Below the pieces are notes generated by a model, which did no database searches, had not been told where the DNA came from, and saw nothing but the letters and a program-made list of their open reading frames with translations. A stretch of 64,000 nt of DNA from Agrypnia vestita (taxonomy: Eukaryota; Arthropoda; Insecta; Trichoptera; Phryganeidae), in assembly GCA_016648135.1 (NCBI GenBank), contig JADDOH010001550.1, forward strand, positions 43,615 through 107,614, written 5' to 3'. Numbering within the stretch: position 1 is the stretch's first letter; every line of letters starts with the position of its first letter. A program made the position numbers and the translations under genes. Positions 19,517 through 34,500 of this stretch are shown piece by piece.

Positions 19517-22500
19517 CTGAAACAATAAAACAAAATAAACCCGGGTTCACATAGAATACAATTAATAATAAATTCTGATTACGATGCCTGGACAGCCTCA
19601 ACGTTCGATTTTTTCCTTCCTGGAAGGTTCTTAAATAAAAGGGTTTGTGACATGACTTTGTTTACACTTCATTTCTAGATGAAGGGAAACGGTGTATAAA
19701 TATTAATTATGTATTTATTTATAAAATAATATTTTTCTGTTCGTTCGAATGGATGGTGAATATGCATACAAAATTAAATGAAATTAAAGGATTCATTTTG
19801 AAAATCACTATTATTTTGCTCTATGCAATCTACCACACAAGAATATGACGCTGTGAATGTGAGACATATTATTGTAAAAAAAGCCTCGGAAATGATATTG
19901 ATTTTTTTAATGGAAAATTTTCCCAAAATATATGTACCAATCTGTCAGATCAGTGGCATATTCGCAACGATTCAGATTTAAAAGATTGTTATTAGTTTAT
20001 GATTTAGTTAGTGTGGTAAAATCGGCGATCCTTCGAGGGTTTCCAAATGGACGACGATCTCTTGGCAAACCTACGAGTAGACTAAAAAGGACGGAAGTTC
20101 TGGAGGCGCCAAGCCTCCCCTACTGCCTCGAAATAGAGTGTTGGCGCAGGACAGAGATGGCTGGTGCTGAGCTGTTAATATAGTGAAGGCTCTCAACTTG
20201 CCATGAGGCCATGCATTAGTAGTAATGGACAGTAACAAGTTAAAAGAGCACATGAAGATTTTAATGAATACAGTTTAGTGTAAAAAATCGTTTTTCAGAA
20301 ATAAAAGAAACATTTCTTGAATCATGATGAGATGTAATCATAATATTTAAACATACATGTAAAGGTTTAATTTTTTTTTAATAGTTTTTAGCGCTTTTAC
20401 ATACCTATTGGGAACCATTCGTTTGCTGGGAATCCATTGTCAATTCTCGCGGAAGCGATAGCTTGTCTCAGGGCAGATACTATACCGAATGACATATTGA
20501 ATGGTGGTTCCCCAGTTGCTAGAAAATATAAATATTTGTGAAACGTTAACTTTTATCAAAATTGGTATGCCAATAATTGTTCATTCAGATTAATTATTTA
20601 TATATATTGGATAAATTCTCTTCCAAAATTATTATCGTCTCTCCTGATTTGCCGCAAATTTGGTAACATTGTTTCCATGTATGAGACCCCACAACCTTAT
20701 TTTTATTATTTATAATTAATATTTATTATTGTACCTCCACAAAAATTAAATGATAAAAAAAATAATAAGTACATATTTCATTTTTATGATTTTTCGATAA
20801 AACTTGATAACTGAACGCTTAAAATTATTAGAGCCAATGAATTAGCAATAATATTGTATAAATGTATACCCTACTATTTATAACAATCGTGATTTGACAT
20901 GTTTTGTAATCCCCAGGTATTAATTTGAAAAAAACGATACCTGGTAGATAGAATTTAAAAAATATTATTTTAACATTATGCATAATTATTAAACTGATAA
21001 ATTCCTTAATATTCGCATTCATACTCAATCAAATTTCAAAGAGAATAAGTGAACCCAATGGACTTATAAAATATGTTTATAATACCTTTGGATCGTAGAG
21101 CGCCTGTGGTATTGGGAGCATTTCGTCTGAACTCGACTCTAAAATCTATCGGAATATCCTTAATTCCAGGAGGTTTATAGTTCCAGGTACGTGTTGTCAG
21201 CAAGGCTCCAGTTTTCTTATCGTAAACCAATTTTTCGGAGGTCCAGTAACCCATACCCATAATGTATGCTCCTTCGATCTGTTGAACAGGATGAAATTAA
21301 TAAAAAAGCAAAAATTAATATGTAAAAAAAAATACCTTTATATTTGAATTGAAAATTTTCTGATTTGAATATCAAAAATTCCATTTTGTTTGTATATTTT
21401 GCAGTTCTTCCAATACGTATCTAGTAAGAAATTCATATTCCTCACACCGAATATTTAGAGAAAGTTCTGGAACTTAAATCGTATTCTAAAGAGACGCCTT
21501 CCACAAAATATACAGGAAAATAATTATTGCATATTTTAGACACGTTGCTAGAAGAGGTGGAGACAGCCTGGAGAAATTGGTGATGACTGGGCATGTACAA
21601 GGATGAATAGAGAGAAATTGATTTCCGACAACATTGAGAATCTAAGCCAAACCTTTAACACCAAAAATATTACACTCTTGACATGAAACATCTGTGAATA
21701 ATACCTATAGGAAAAGGGTAGCAATAAAGCAAGTTCAACGAAGTTTTATGCAGTAACAAGTTCAAATCATACCTGTCCCACATCAATGTCTGGACTGAGA
21801 CTCTCCCCAGTGTCTTCTAAAATGTCAACCCTTAGGATTTGGTGATTACCAGTTAAAATATCCACCTCCACTTCTGCGACAGTCACTCCACACACATAGT
21901 AATTCTGAAAACCGTCTACTGATTGTGCTGCCATGTAATGTGCATTCAAGTCAACACCGGACAAGTGAGCTTTTTTCACCAGCTCAGGCCACGAAGGATT
22001 GTCCATAGTCTTCCTTATCGGTTCCAATCGATCTAGTAAAATCTGACAAGCCTTGACTGTAGCGAAGCAGCACGACTCGCCCGTGATGCTACCACCCGAG
22101 AAGCCCGCGTTCGGGGTGACTAAATTATTGCTCGGTTTGACAGACACAAATTCAAGTGGTATTTTCAGGTTATGGGCACAGACTTGGGCCACTTTAGTAT
22201 TGACGCCTTGTCCCATCTCTATTCCTGCGTGACACACGGCAACCGTGCCATCCCCGTGGTAAATTGAGATGAATGAAGCCAAATGACCGAAATAATCTAT
22301 ATTAAATTTCATGGGCGTTAAACTTATGCCCCGTTTACGCCAACGGTTTGTTGAGTTGTACTTTTTGACTTCAGAATATCTAGCATCGAAGTCGGAAGAT
22401 TTTTTAAAGCTGTCAATTAGATTTGGTAAAGGATTATCTTCGGTTCTCAAATTGCGCATCCTGACTTCTACAGGATCGATGCCAGTTACAGTGGCTATAT

Positions 22501-25500
22501 GGTCCATAATATTTTCAATCATAGCGTGACCTTCGGTCGATCCTGAAAATTAATTTTTTTTTTTTTTTTAAAACAAATCAAATATATTTTTTGCAGTTTG
22601 TACAAAATATTGCTTTCTGAATATTTTATTTGCTTAAATAAATCAATCATCTGAATTTTTTATATACAAATCTAGGTAAATTTTCACTTTCACTCGAAAA
22701 ATTAATATCGTAATATATTCAGGTATTTGATGGAAATTTAGGTATTTATCTGTGCTGTGTTTACACCAAAATATAAATGTTTAAAGATAAACTAATTTAA
22801 TTCTTTAAAAGATTTCGTAATATGTGATTAGTATGGAAAGGAATAATATTAATGCATAAATTAAGAAATCATCACACATCTCCTCAATTTCCTTTATTTA
22901 AATTCTTAACATCACTCAGCCAATACATTAAAAATACACAAGGATGAAAGAAATGAATGTAATTGTTTACCTGGTGCCCGGAACCACGTGTTGGAAGGCG
23001 TATCTGTAAGGACAGCGTTAGCCTGGACGTACCACGTTTTGGTCTCATAGCTGTTGATGAAAGCATCAAGCGCCAACGTGGTAACCAAATTTTCATTGTG
23101 GGAGCAACCATCATCTTCATAGAATGTGTTCCTTAAATATTGAATTTTACCCTGGCCATTGACTCCTATCTGAAAAATTATAAATATTTTGTGGCTGGGT
23201 GTATTAAAATCAATGTGCATCTAAAAATTTTTTATTTAAATGCAAATTAAGAAATAGATAATAGGCCCCAATTCGAAATTGAAGGACCCCTTTAATATGT
23301 ATTATAAATACAATAGAACCTCGTTATTTCAAAATTCAAAAGCCAAAGAAAAATACATATTTCGAATTATGCGGAGCCCCATTATCTCGAAATTCAAGGA
23401 ACAAAAAAAACGCCATGTTATTACGAAATTTGCCGAAAATCGTAAATTCATGAAAAAAACCCATTAATTTTGTGAAAAAGTCTGTATTTTTGCATATTTC
23501 AAAAAATCATTTCAAAAACACAATATTTATTATGCCAATACAAAGATCGCTAAATTTCTATTACTGAAGTACCTTCCCGATATTGACATGTATTTGTTGT
23601 TTTCATTTGCAAAAAAATCGTTTTTTTTTTCAAATTTAAAAAAATTCGAAAAATATGTCGGTAATAAATGTATTTATTGATTTATGGCACAAGAGGCTAA
23701 AAATTATTTCGCATTACAAATTACTGAAGTTTTCGAATTATCGGGGTTAAATCTACTATGAAATTTAACATTTTGGAACTTGTGGGTTTGAAAAATATCG
23801 AATGACGAATTTTGAATTACTGGGGTTAGAATTAATGGAGATTGTGGAATATATTCATCAATTAAATAGTGTGAGCAATATATATATAATGATATATAAT
23901 GACTATCTCCACTTTGTTTACGGCAGCCTGGAAAAGCTTTACAGAAGACTGGCCGAACCTTTTAAAGATATACACATTTAGTTTGTATTCAAGGAATCCA
24001 AATATGTGTATGTTTGTTTATAGCTTACATAAAGATAGATAACAAGCGCATGCAAAAAACAAACACCCCTCTATAAGAGATAAAATACATATGCATTGTG
24101 CTTTTACAGGGAAACTTTTTATGTAAAATAGAGTTCAGGGATAATCAATATTGCATAGTGATGTTATTTTAACTAATTACTCTATAACTTTTATATGAAA
24201 ATTGTATATGATTGTATTGATGATTGATAACAAATTTTTCGCAATTTGATGGTTAAAAAGTTATATGTATCTCATTTACTAATCATCGATACAATCCAAT
24301 ACAAATTTCAAATATCAGTACCATGTGTTCATAACGGTTTAACTATGACTAAAATTGTATAACATCCAGAGTAAACTGTATAACAAGAGTATATAGTAAG
24401 TCAGTAGATATGTAGGTACCTATAAGATAACTTTAACTGCCATAATATAATATTATATTATATAATAATATCCATTTCGTAACCGAGATATCTTCTTGTC
24501 TCATTTTTTAGCAAGTCTGCATTGTGAACATACTTACATATATTTTGAAAAATCCGTATCCATATTATGTCTATATACTTCAGCTATATATGTACTGAAT
24601 TAAACAAGATACAATATGACTTAATTAACCCAATTTGGCATTTAAATATTTGAAAAATAAAGTTTATTTACCTCGTATTCACTAGAACATGGCAGTCTTT
24701 TCCCAATTGACAGCATGTTAGCTTCAAAGGGCATCACAAATCGGACAGGTCGATACAGCTTTGTTGCAACCAGAGCGCAAGCTGTCGCTATCTGAACACT
24801 GCGAGATATTTTGCCTCCATATGCCCCGCCAAGCCGACGTACGTTAATGTTAACACTGCAATTATAAAAGAATATACTTATGTACACAATTCTTAATATT
24901 TAAATATACAGTAAAACCCCGATAAATCGAAATATTTCAAACCAACAAGTCCCAAAATGTTAATTTCATAGTAGATTAGCCCCTATAATTCGAAAATCTC
25001 GGTAATTCGTAATTCGAAATAATTTTTAGCCCCTTGCGCCATAAATAAAAACATTTTATTTCGCATAATTCGAAATTTGATAAAATTGAAAAAAAAGATT
25101 TTTCGCAATCGCAGAATTGGCACAGTGTAACATGCCAAAAGAGATGCTGAAAATCGGCACGTGGAATGTTACGAGTTTGACCAATACCATCTCTGGGAAA
25201 GATGTAGAGTTGTTTTTTTTTGTGCCCTAAAATTCGAATTAATGGGGTTCCACATAATTCCAAATGTTTTTTTGGGTCCCTTGAATTTCGAATTAACGAA
25301 GTTCTACTGTAATAACATTAATTTAACAAAATAATAAATACTGTAAAACCCCGATAATTCTAAAACCCGGTTAATTAATTCGTTCGTAATTCGAAATTTA
25401 TATTAGCCCCTTGCACCCTAAATTAATACACAAGTCCACATAATTTGACTTTTTTTTTAATTGACGGAACTGAAAAAATATTTCAGTTTTCTTCGCAAGT

Positions 25501-28500
25501 GAGAACAAAAAATATAGCAATATCGGGTACTTTAGTAATAGAAATTCAGCGATATTTGTATTAGCATTGTAAATGTTGCACTTTCGAAATGATTTCTTGA
25601 AATATGCAAAAATGAAGATATTTTACACAAAATTAATAATTTTTTTGATGAGTTTGACGATTTTTTTTGTACCTTGAATTTTGAATTAACAGGGTTTCGC
25701 ATAATTTTAAATATTTATTTTTGGACTGTAAATGTATTTTCAACTTCGAAAATAAGCTTTATTGATTATTATGAGTAAATTCATAAAACACATTTTAGCA
25801 GCCACACGTTATGGACAACATGAGGCTGTATCAACAGTACCTTATAATATGTAATATTGGTAACTTTACACCACAATAAATAAATATTTTTTCTACTTTA
25901 TAAAACTCGGCTACGGCATTAATAAATGTTCAACGGCCACCAACTAACACAGCCTAGACTAAGAATATAATGCACCATGTTTATTCAATTACGTTAAAAA
26001 AAAATACACACCTGTTTAGGGGTACGTTTAACATTTCTGCAATAGCAATTTGTGTATAATCTATCCATTGAGTCGCAGAGAAGACTTCTATACCATCTTC
26101 AATAGGTATACAAATACATGTTTGGGTTTCCATGTGATAGTGATATTGGCCATGTATATCAAATGTCCCTTTTATAACCTTCTTAACATCAGTTCCTTTA
26201 TCTTTGGGTTCAATAGTTCGAATGGTCATGGTCCTCTCTTTAGCAGATGGGGACTTTAAGACATCACTGACAGTCAGAATTGGTGGATGCGTATTGCTAT
26301 CTTTGTACGTAACTTTAACTTTTCCCGCTGAAAGTTTTGCCAATCTTTCTGTTTCTGCCACGACGATGGCGACTGGCTGTCCATAAAATAATATTTTACC
26401 GCTACAAAGAATCTCTTCTTGGTATTGCAAAAAATCGTCTTTTGGCGTGAATGAATTTTTTCCCGGTATATCAGCAGCTGTGAGAATAGCTAGTGCTTCT
26501 TTAGTGGCCTATAATTTGTAATAATTCACATTAATGCTTTAAAAAATATTTATCTAACATTGTGAATCTTAAGACCGTGGCCCATAGTTCGTGACGTCTG
26601 TGGACTACAGTAATAGTATTTTTAGCCAACTTCCAGCTGGAAAGATTACAATCTATAATGAAATCAACCATCGGCCACAGTTGCTGTTATTTCGATTGTT
26701 CATGAAGTGAGCTAAATCCCAACCCTACAGATAGATAGTCGAGAGATGTTTTTGTCAATGGTATTTTATAATTTATAAATATTACAGTGAAATTTTTTTT
26801 GTATATTTTTTGTGAAAGTAAATTTGACAGCTTTACTCGCCTACCCGAACCTAGTAATAAAACTAACCTAACTTATCTAATAGTTAGATTGGAAAACATA
26901 TTTTCACTGTAACATAAACATTCCATAAAATATGTAAAAAATTTTAAATAAATTTTAACTACATGTAGTATATCATATTACCGCAATTATAACGGTAATT
27001 CTTTTAACAATTTGTGATGCCTGCATTCGCTTGTATGTACTTAAAAAATGTATTGGTCAAAATCAGGGATTCTTAAACTATTCACGAATAAACTTTATGG
27101 AAGTGGTCTCTGACATTGTGGCAAATGGCAAATATAAATAGTAGTCACTGATTATGATAATAATCAAACACCTATCATTCAAGACAAAGGTTTGTTTAAT
27201 AAAAACTATAGGTTTGTATCAAACAAAGCTTTGTCTTGAATGTAAGGTGTTTTGTGTAAGCTTAATCACTATTGTATATAGTGACTTAGTGTAAATTATT
27301 GCCATTTGTGCCATTTATTGAGTATATTTGAATATTTAAGTTAAATCTACATTTTTACATTCCTTCAATATTCAATCTCTTCTAAAATAATTCATTATGT
27401 CTTCTAAGATTCTAATTCATATGCAGAATAATATGACCAAAAAGTAATTACTAATATTTTTACTATCTTCGGCGGAACCTATAACCTCTAGGAGATGTGT
27501 CCTCAAGTGGCGGATAGGGGAAAGCTCGCTAGATATGGAGGGTAGGAGGAAAACACCTCTCGCAGACCAACAAGCAGTAGTGTCTGACCCGTAATGGGCG
27601 GCTACAGACAGTGTATGTTCCCTATGTTAAGGGCGGCTGATTTCAAAAGTCACCAATCCGTCTGACAAGCGTGGTGATTTAATGCCAAACCCCCACAAGA
27701 TAGAAGGGTATGGAAGAGGCCTATATCCAGCAGTGGAGAGATGAAGGCTGAGGAAGAAGAAGAAGAAGAAGATTTTTACTAACCAAAACCTCAGAACCAT
27801 CTATTTTATCGATAAATCCGTCATGAACAGTTGATAAGACAAAAGCAGCATAGACTTCATTCGGTAGAGTTGGCAGATCATTGGTAAACTTTGCTTCTCC
27901 AGAACACTGAGCCAGGGCTTCCAGCTTCTTCACTGGCTGGTTCAAGGGCCACTTGCTCTTATCCGTTTCATACGTCTGTTGCCCACTTGACACTGGCCTG
28001 TCATATATAATTCCTCCTGACTTGAATCTGTCACTAACGACACTTTGAGGACTGAAGTGTAAAATCGTCTGAAATGAAAAATAAGTAACTATAATAATAA
28101 TTCCAATCAGACGGTGATAGATGTCTCTAGCAACATATTTTGATTTTCCATAACACAAGCTGAATACGGAATAACATTTCCATGCACTTATATATTTAAT
28201 TGAAATATTTTAAAAATCGATAAAACCCTATGTCTGTCTATCTATAAACTCCTAAACCCTTTGACCGCGTAGAGTCCGCGTTTCATCGCTGTGCAATTTT
28301 TAATACACACTTATATGATTGTGTATAATACACAAAAAGTATCAGTGTGTCAGTAGTGTACCCTTGCTATGATCGGTTGATAGCGCAGGTCAGTGCGCAA
28401 TTGACTTTCGGTCTTACAACATGATCTTATATGACTTATATCTTGTACACCCTAAAGCTGGAGTTCAATGTTCAAACGTTTACCCTTCTGACCACTATTA

Positions 28501-31500
28501 CTAAATAATTTAACATTATTAATTATGAAACATTGAAATTCAACATGTCATGGACATACCCTGGAGAATATTCTGAGAAAACTCTGTTGGTAAAATAGGA
28601 GAAACATTTTTTTTAATTATGTAGAGTATTTGTAACATAATATTTTAATATACAGGTCTGGCTCCACCACATATATGTGGTGGAGCCAGACCTGCTTGGA
28701 CTGCTTGGACTCTAGTCCCTCGAGCGTCCCAAACGGACCAATCGCGCTCGAGGGATGTCGCCCAACGAGAAGCCCGAGGCGCCGGCAAAGTACCAAACGA
28801 TTCCCTTATCGACCGGCGCCCGCGATACCACGCTCAAACTCGCTCTCCTAACGTATTCTCCAAACATCTAAAGTTTTGTGTCTTCAATAAACCAGCGAGT
28901 AATTGTAAGTACTTCTTTCTAATCATCCTGTATCGCATCCCGCTCAACTTGTCATACACCTTCACACTCGACACACATTCATTCACTCGACATGCATCAG
29001 ACTGAATGTGCATTTTGGCAGAGGTGCACAGTCACACTCATTCCTTCGCGAATACACGCACATTAACATCTAAAACAAATCAACTGCTAAAGGTCTTTTA
29101 AATTATGTCTGTTTTAAAATATGCTTTACCTTGTAAAAAAGTCCGAGGGCCAACATTTTTCTGTACTCTGCCGATGGTTCAGGTGGTTTGAAATCAGGTG
29201 ATATTTCACTCTTTAAGCTTTGAATAGCCAGTTTGAAAATATCATTCATGAAAACATTTTTGCCAATGAGAAATTTCTCTGTTCGCATCGCATGAATGAA
29301 ATCGGGGTTGACCCCTCCATACACAATGCTGGCTCTCTCAATAATACTTGCGCTGTTCATTTTGAAAAGAAATCCAGCATTGACGATTGCATGTGAATTT
29401 TGTGCCCTATGCATTATCTGGAATGTAAAATAAAAACAAATATTTTTAAACAAAACACATTTTATTGTGAACTTCTAACTTAGAACATAGTTAAATGATG
29501 TCCCAAACAAATTAAATTAATCAATTAGAAAGAAATGCAGAAAAAATATATTTACTGAAAAAATATTTGGTTTATATCGGATTACGAATCCAGCATGTTC
29601 CTTTCAGAGACATAACAATATCAATTTTTGCTACAGATTCCTTGATAATGAGTTGAAAATGTTCAAGCAACCATAACCATATCAATATCAATAGTTATGG
29701 AGATATGCAATATCAAAGTTTGCAATTTTTCGTTATTTCTGACTAATTTTTGGCAAAAAGTTAAAATATCATTACAGTAACTTACATTGATTATGAAAAA
29801 TTCATTCGCTTTAATACAAATTGAATAAAATTATAAAAACCTTGCAAAAATTGAAAATAGTATTTTTTATCCACCTGTAAAGTTTTTACTAGCTATAAGA
29901 CACCCTGTACATGTATGATTTAAAAAATTGAGATATACATAATGGGATATTACTCATGTAATAACAGTTGTCTCGTGTATACAAAATTACATAGCTATAA
30001 TGATTTTCAAACAATCAATCATGAATAAATTACAAATTTTTATCTGCTAATAAATAATAAAAACAAAATATTGAGACTAATAATTTACATCAAAGGCTCA
30101 TCTGTGGATACAAAACATTAATGAATTATACTTATTTAGAGCAAAGATATTACTGGTGGATACAACTGGACAGCACAAAAAAAATCACAGAAAGTAAATT
30201 GATACATATTTTGAGGTATTTCATTTAGTTTGTGAAATCATTCCTTACCTTATGACTTTGGAATAAATACTTTTCTGTTAACGGGGGTAAATTAAAACTA
30301 TGTATAACTTTTCCATTCATATCCATTTTAAGATATTCTGGGAGGGTTTTGGTCATCCGGCTGTTTTGCTTGTCAACTGTAAAATTAATATTTGTATTAA
30401 TAGAGGGTGTCCCATAGCTAGTAGTAAAAACTTTGGAAAAGTTTTTTTATTCAATTTTAAACACAAAAATATTCTTTGGATGTAGTGTCAACAATTAAGG
30501 AGATAAGCAAAGTCTAATACCTATTGTTTTTTTATAATATTTCTTATAATATAATATTGGACTATCATGAAAGTAACTTATATCGAATATTAAAAATTTG
30601 TTAAATAAATTGATTAATCATTTTATTTGAAATAATCTAATCCAAAGATAATGTTTTATAATTTATTTAATTCTAATTTCACAGAATAAATAAAAAGACC
30701 TGACCATAAGGATTTATTTATAAAGGGCCCCCTTCTATTTTTAAAAAATAAATGATGAAAATTTTCTATAAAAAATCGAAAATAAAATTCGCTAGTTCGC
30801 TAGATGCTATAAACCTAATATGTCTAGTTTCTAAATATATGTTTATTTCATTTTTCGGTTGTACCTTATGGCTTAATAGCTGTCAACAGTGTCAACCACC
30901 CAGAACCACCCAGAAGCAGCGTACACTATACTTTAGAAAACTATGCTTTAGATTTGAGTACAAAAATTTGTATGCAGTCTTCAATATGTACATTTATATA
31001 CTATGAGTAATAAATAATAAAAAAATCCACGTATCGTTTGCTTGAAAATAATTACGAAAAATATACCCTCATACCGTGCGCGCACAGTGGTCTGGGGCCT
31101 TAACGTATACCCATCTATAAAAGAAAACTTAATTCACGTGTTTAAAAGTGGGGGGCATTGTCATATATATATATACAAGTATATGTATTAATGTTATCAT
31201 TAGTAGCATTATATTAGAATATTGGCATAGGATATAATGTATGAAATATAAAATGTTACAAACATTCGATTAAGTTAAAGATCACAAAGGTATTGTTTAT
31301 TTTAAAAAATTATATAGATTGTTCTTTAATAAGATTTTTTTTAAAAGTTGTTGGGATAAACTTTTTTAGTAAATTTTTCAATTTTATTTGAAATACCTAT
31401 AATATTTTACCGTCTTCGTTTAATTAGGAAGAGCATTAAAAAAATATACTCCTATGAGTGAGTGAGTGAATGAAATAAAAATAAAAAAATAGATAGGTGA

Positions 31501-34500
31501 AATGATATTGGGCTGTGCGAGTATTACATTTAGGTAACAAAATATTTCCAGCTGATATCGATCTATTACTAAAACAACCCAATGTTTTATTATTAAAGTA
31601 CATTTTTTGAATTTGTAGTCTCGCAATTTTTTTTATAAATTTGAGTAATATTTAGGACATTTTATTAAAAAGTTCCCTTTTTGGGAATGTTGAAGGTTTT
31701 CTCAAAATCACTTTGATTATTACTCTCTGAACTATTTCCACTGGCACTATATTAGACCCAGCCAACTACACCTATACACCAACCATACTGTAAAGTGGAC
31801 TGGACAAACACAAAGTATACCATCTTCAACATGTTTATTGATAAGATATTTCATAGCCTTATGAAATGGTATATGAGCTATGTACATTTCAATAGTTTTT
31901 CTTGATCAAAGTTATTTTAATGATTAAAAATATATAGCAAATATCTTACCGATTGTTATCGTTGCTCCAACAGTCTCAAAAATTAAAAAGACATCTGATG
32001 GAAATTCCCTGTGTTTGTGTTTGATGCTTATATTTCCAGCCAATGACCCAATCTGAAAAAAAGTAATGTTTTGAAAAATCTTGGACTTTTACCCCTAAAA
32101 AAAAATCAAAAAGAAACGAAGATTAAACATAAATTAATTTAAAAAATTATTAACCATGATTTGGTTACGTGGAACATAAGAATGAAGAAAAAATGGTAAA
32201 GGAAATATATTGACAGAAACTGAAACAGAGAGCGTTCGCGAAAGGCATGGTATAATCATATAAGCAAATGTTGAAGGACGGTCCAGTTAAAAGCTTCAAT
32301 AGCCGAAGAGCTCATGAAAAGATGTATTAAAACGGACAGTACAAGAGGGGTGTATCAGGAGAAAAGAGTGTGGAATTCTATACCCTCCTCCTAACCTTGC
32401 GGGCAAATAGCATTATGGTATGATAATTTAGCTAGTGAATTATTTATAACTTACATTTCTGACAGGAATATGAGCCACAAGATCCAGATGATCTATCATT
32501 TTAAGAGTATATTTAAAGTATTCATTTTCTGTAGCCACTTTCTTAAATGCTTTCATTACTTCGTTCAGAGTCATGTTTGCTCCAAGAATTAGGTTTGCTT
32601 CTACTCGGTAGTCTCTCAATTCACTGACTCCTGTTATGTCAATCATTACCCTCGGTGTCTCATTCATGTGATAAACTCCTGTGAAATATAATGCATCATA
32701 ATCTAAACATTCCAACAAATACAAAGTGCAAATTCATGGAATCTACAGTTGTATTACCGACAGTTTGTTTCGGCCACCCCCAAATTATCCTAATTCATGC
32801 AATGATGTAAGTTTTTACCGACTGTAGCGATTGTTTTTTAAAAACAGATTTTGACCCCATTTAGCCGACGGGTTGGCTCTATTTCTTGCAGCACTGTTTT
32901 TTCTGGTATAATTAAAGTAAAGGATCATAATATGTACCTTACCTAGTTGTCAGATATGCATAACTATAATTTCCACAAAATAAATCTTAATTAGATGAGT
33001 ATTTGATATATGATGTATTGAGTATGTACCTATTTCCATGCAGAAATAATTCAAAATTCTCAAATTAACGTGTTAACATGAACCGAACTTGTTGCTGAAT
33101 GGCAAAATGTATGTTTGAGGCAACATAAAATGTTCGCGTTCCAATACACCATAAATGTGTTATTTTATATTATAATGTACATAATTTCTCTATATGCCAC
33201 TAACGCCACTAGATGGCGCTGTTTATATGCTAACACAAAAATACTATGATTGTGCAATAATTTTGTTTGTGGTGAAAATCAAATTTAATCAGGCATTTTG
33301 TGAAAAACTTAGATAGAATTTCAGCAATTAGAGAACATATGGTCATTTGGATCAACCGAAAGGGTGAGTTCATTTATATTGTAATGTTAAAAATGATTGG
33401 ATAACATTTTAGATTGTTTTTACACTAGTTTTTTCTTTACGAAAATTAAATCTTTATTAGCATTTTGTAAGGAACTGAAGAAAATTTTAACATAAAAAGT
33501 TCGACATTTTTGACGGAATATATCTATTTTAAATATATATTCAGCCTTTTATTTATTATTAACGAGATTAATAGTAATAATATTAATATTTTTCAAGAAA
33601 GGAAATTACCTCACAGGTATATTTTTATAAGAACATGATTCTGAAAAGTGCACGTATTTCTTGCAGATGATAATAACCTTATGTGACAATACATTAACAT
33701 GAATAATTTTATATACCTACGCTTAATATTTGTTTTTGTTGTTTATATATTTCTAACTTATTATTAACATTTATACTAATTAAATTTATCTTTGTAATGT
33801 AAATATCATATAAAAAATAAATAAATTGAATTGAAGTCATGTTTTTATAGCTATACATAAGCAGTATAACTTAAGTTCATAGATGACGCACGCTAGTATT
33901 ATTTCCTCAACAAAACATGAAAAAATTAAGAATACTAATGTCCCGCACACACTCCACAATTATCAAAAATTAACTAATTCAAAACAACAAAAAAACTAAC
34001 CCATAAAAAACAAGTTTTTATTATACTCCCTTTCTCATTTACTAGTTTAAACAGGTTTGGCACTTACCCCACGCGTTGGGCTTGAGTCAGGCGACGCTAC
34101 GAAAGAGAGTAATAAAAAATTTCGAAAAATCCAAAATTATACTATAATTATTAATTTTTTAAACAAAAATTTGTTAAATCATTTTTATCGTCGCCACGAG
34201 TCTGCCTGCAATGTTTCAGCTCGATTGGATCACGGGAAAAGGGTTAAAAATCGATCCAAAGTTTTTTCGACAGACAAGCAAGCAGACGCTATGCGTTAAA
34301 AGAAAGGGAGTAACAAGCTGCGATAACTATAAACATTTGGGACAGCTCAAAAAAATGTATATTTAACTTTTTGAATTTAATTTTTTTTTATTTAATACCC
34401 TCCGCAGAGTGTATGCATTTTTTTGGGATACTATGTAAATAAAAAGGTATTAGTCAGGGCCCTTACCACGAGCAGTATTTCCTGCGACAAGCATGTAAGA

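Noticed and set aside
22311..22529. 72-aa plus-strand ORF
   Set aside because: Antisense of AOX gene B exon 13.
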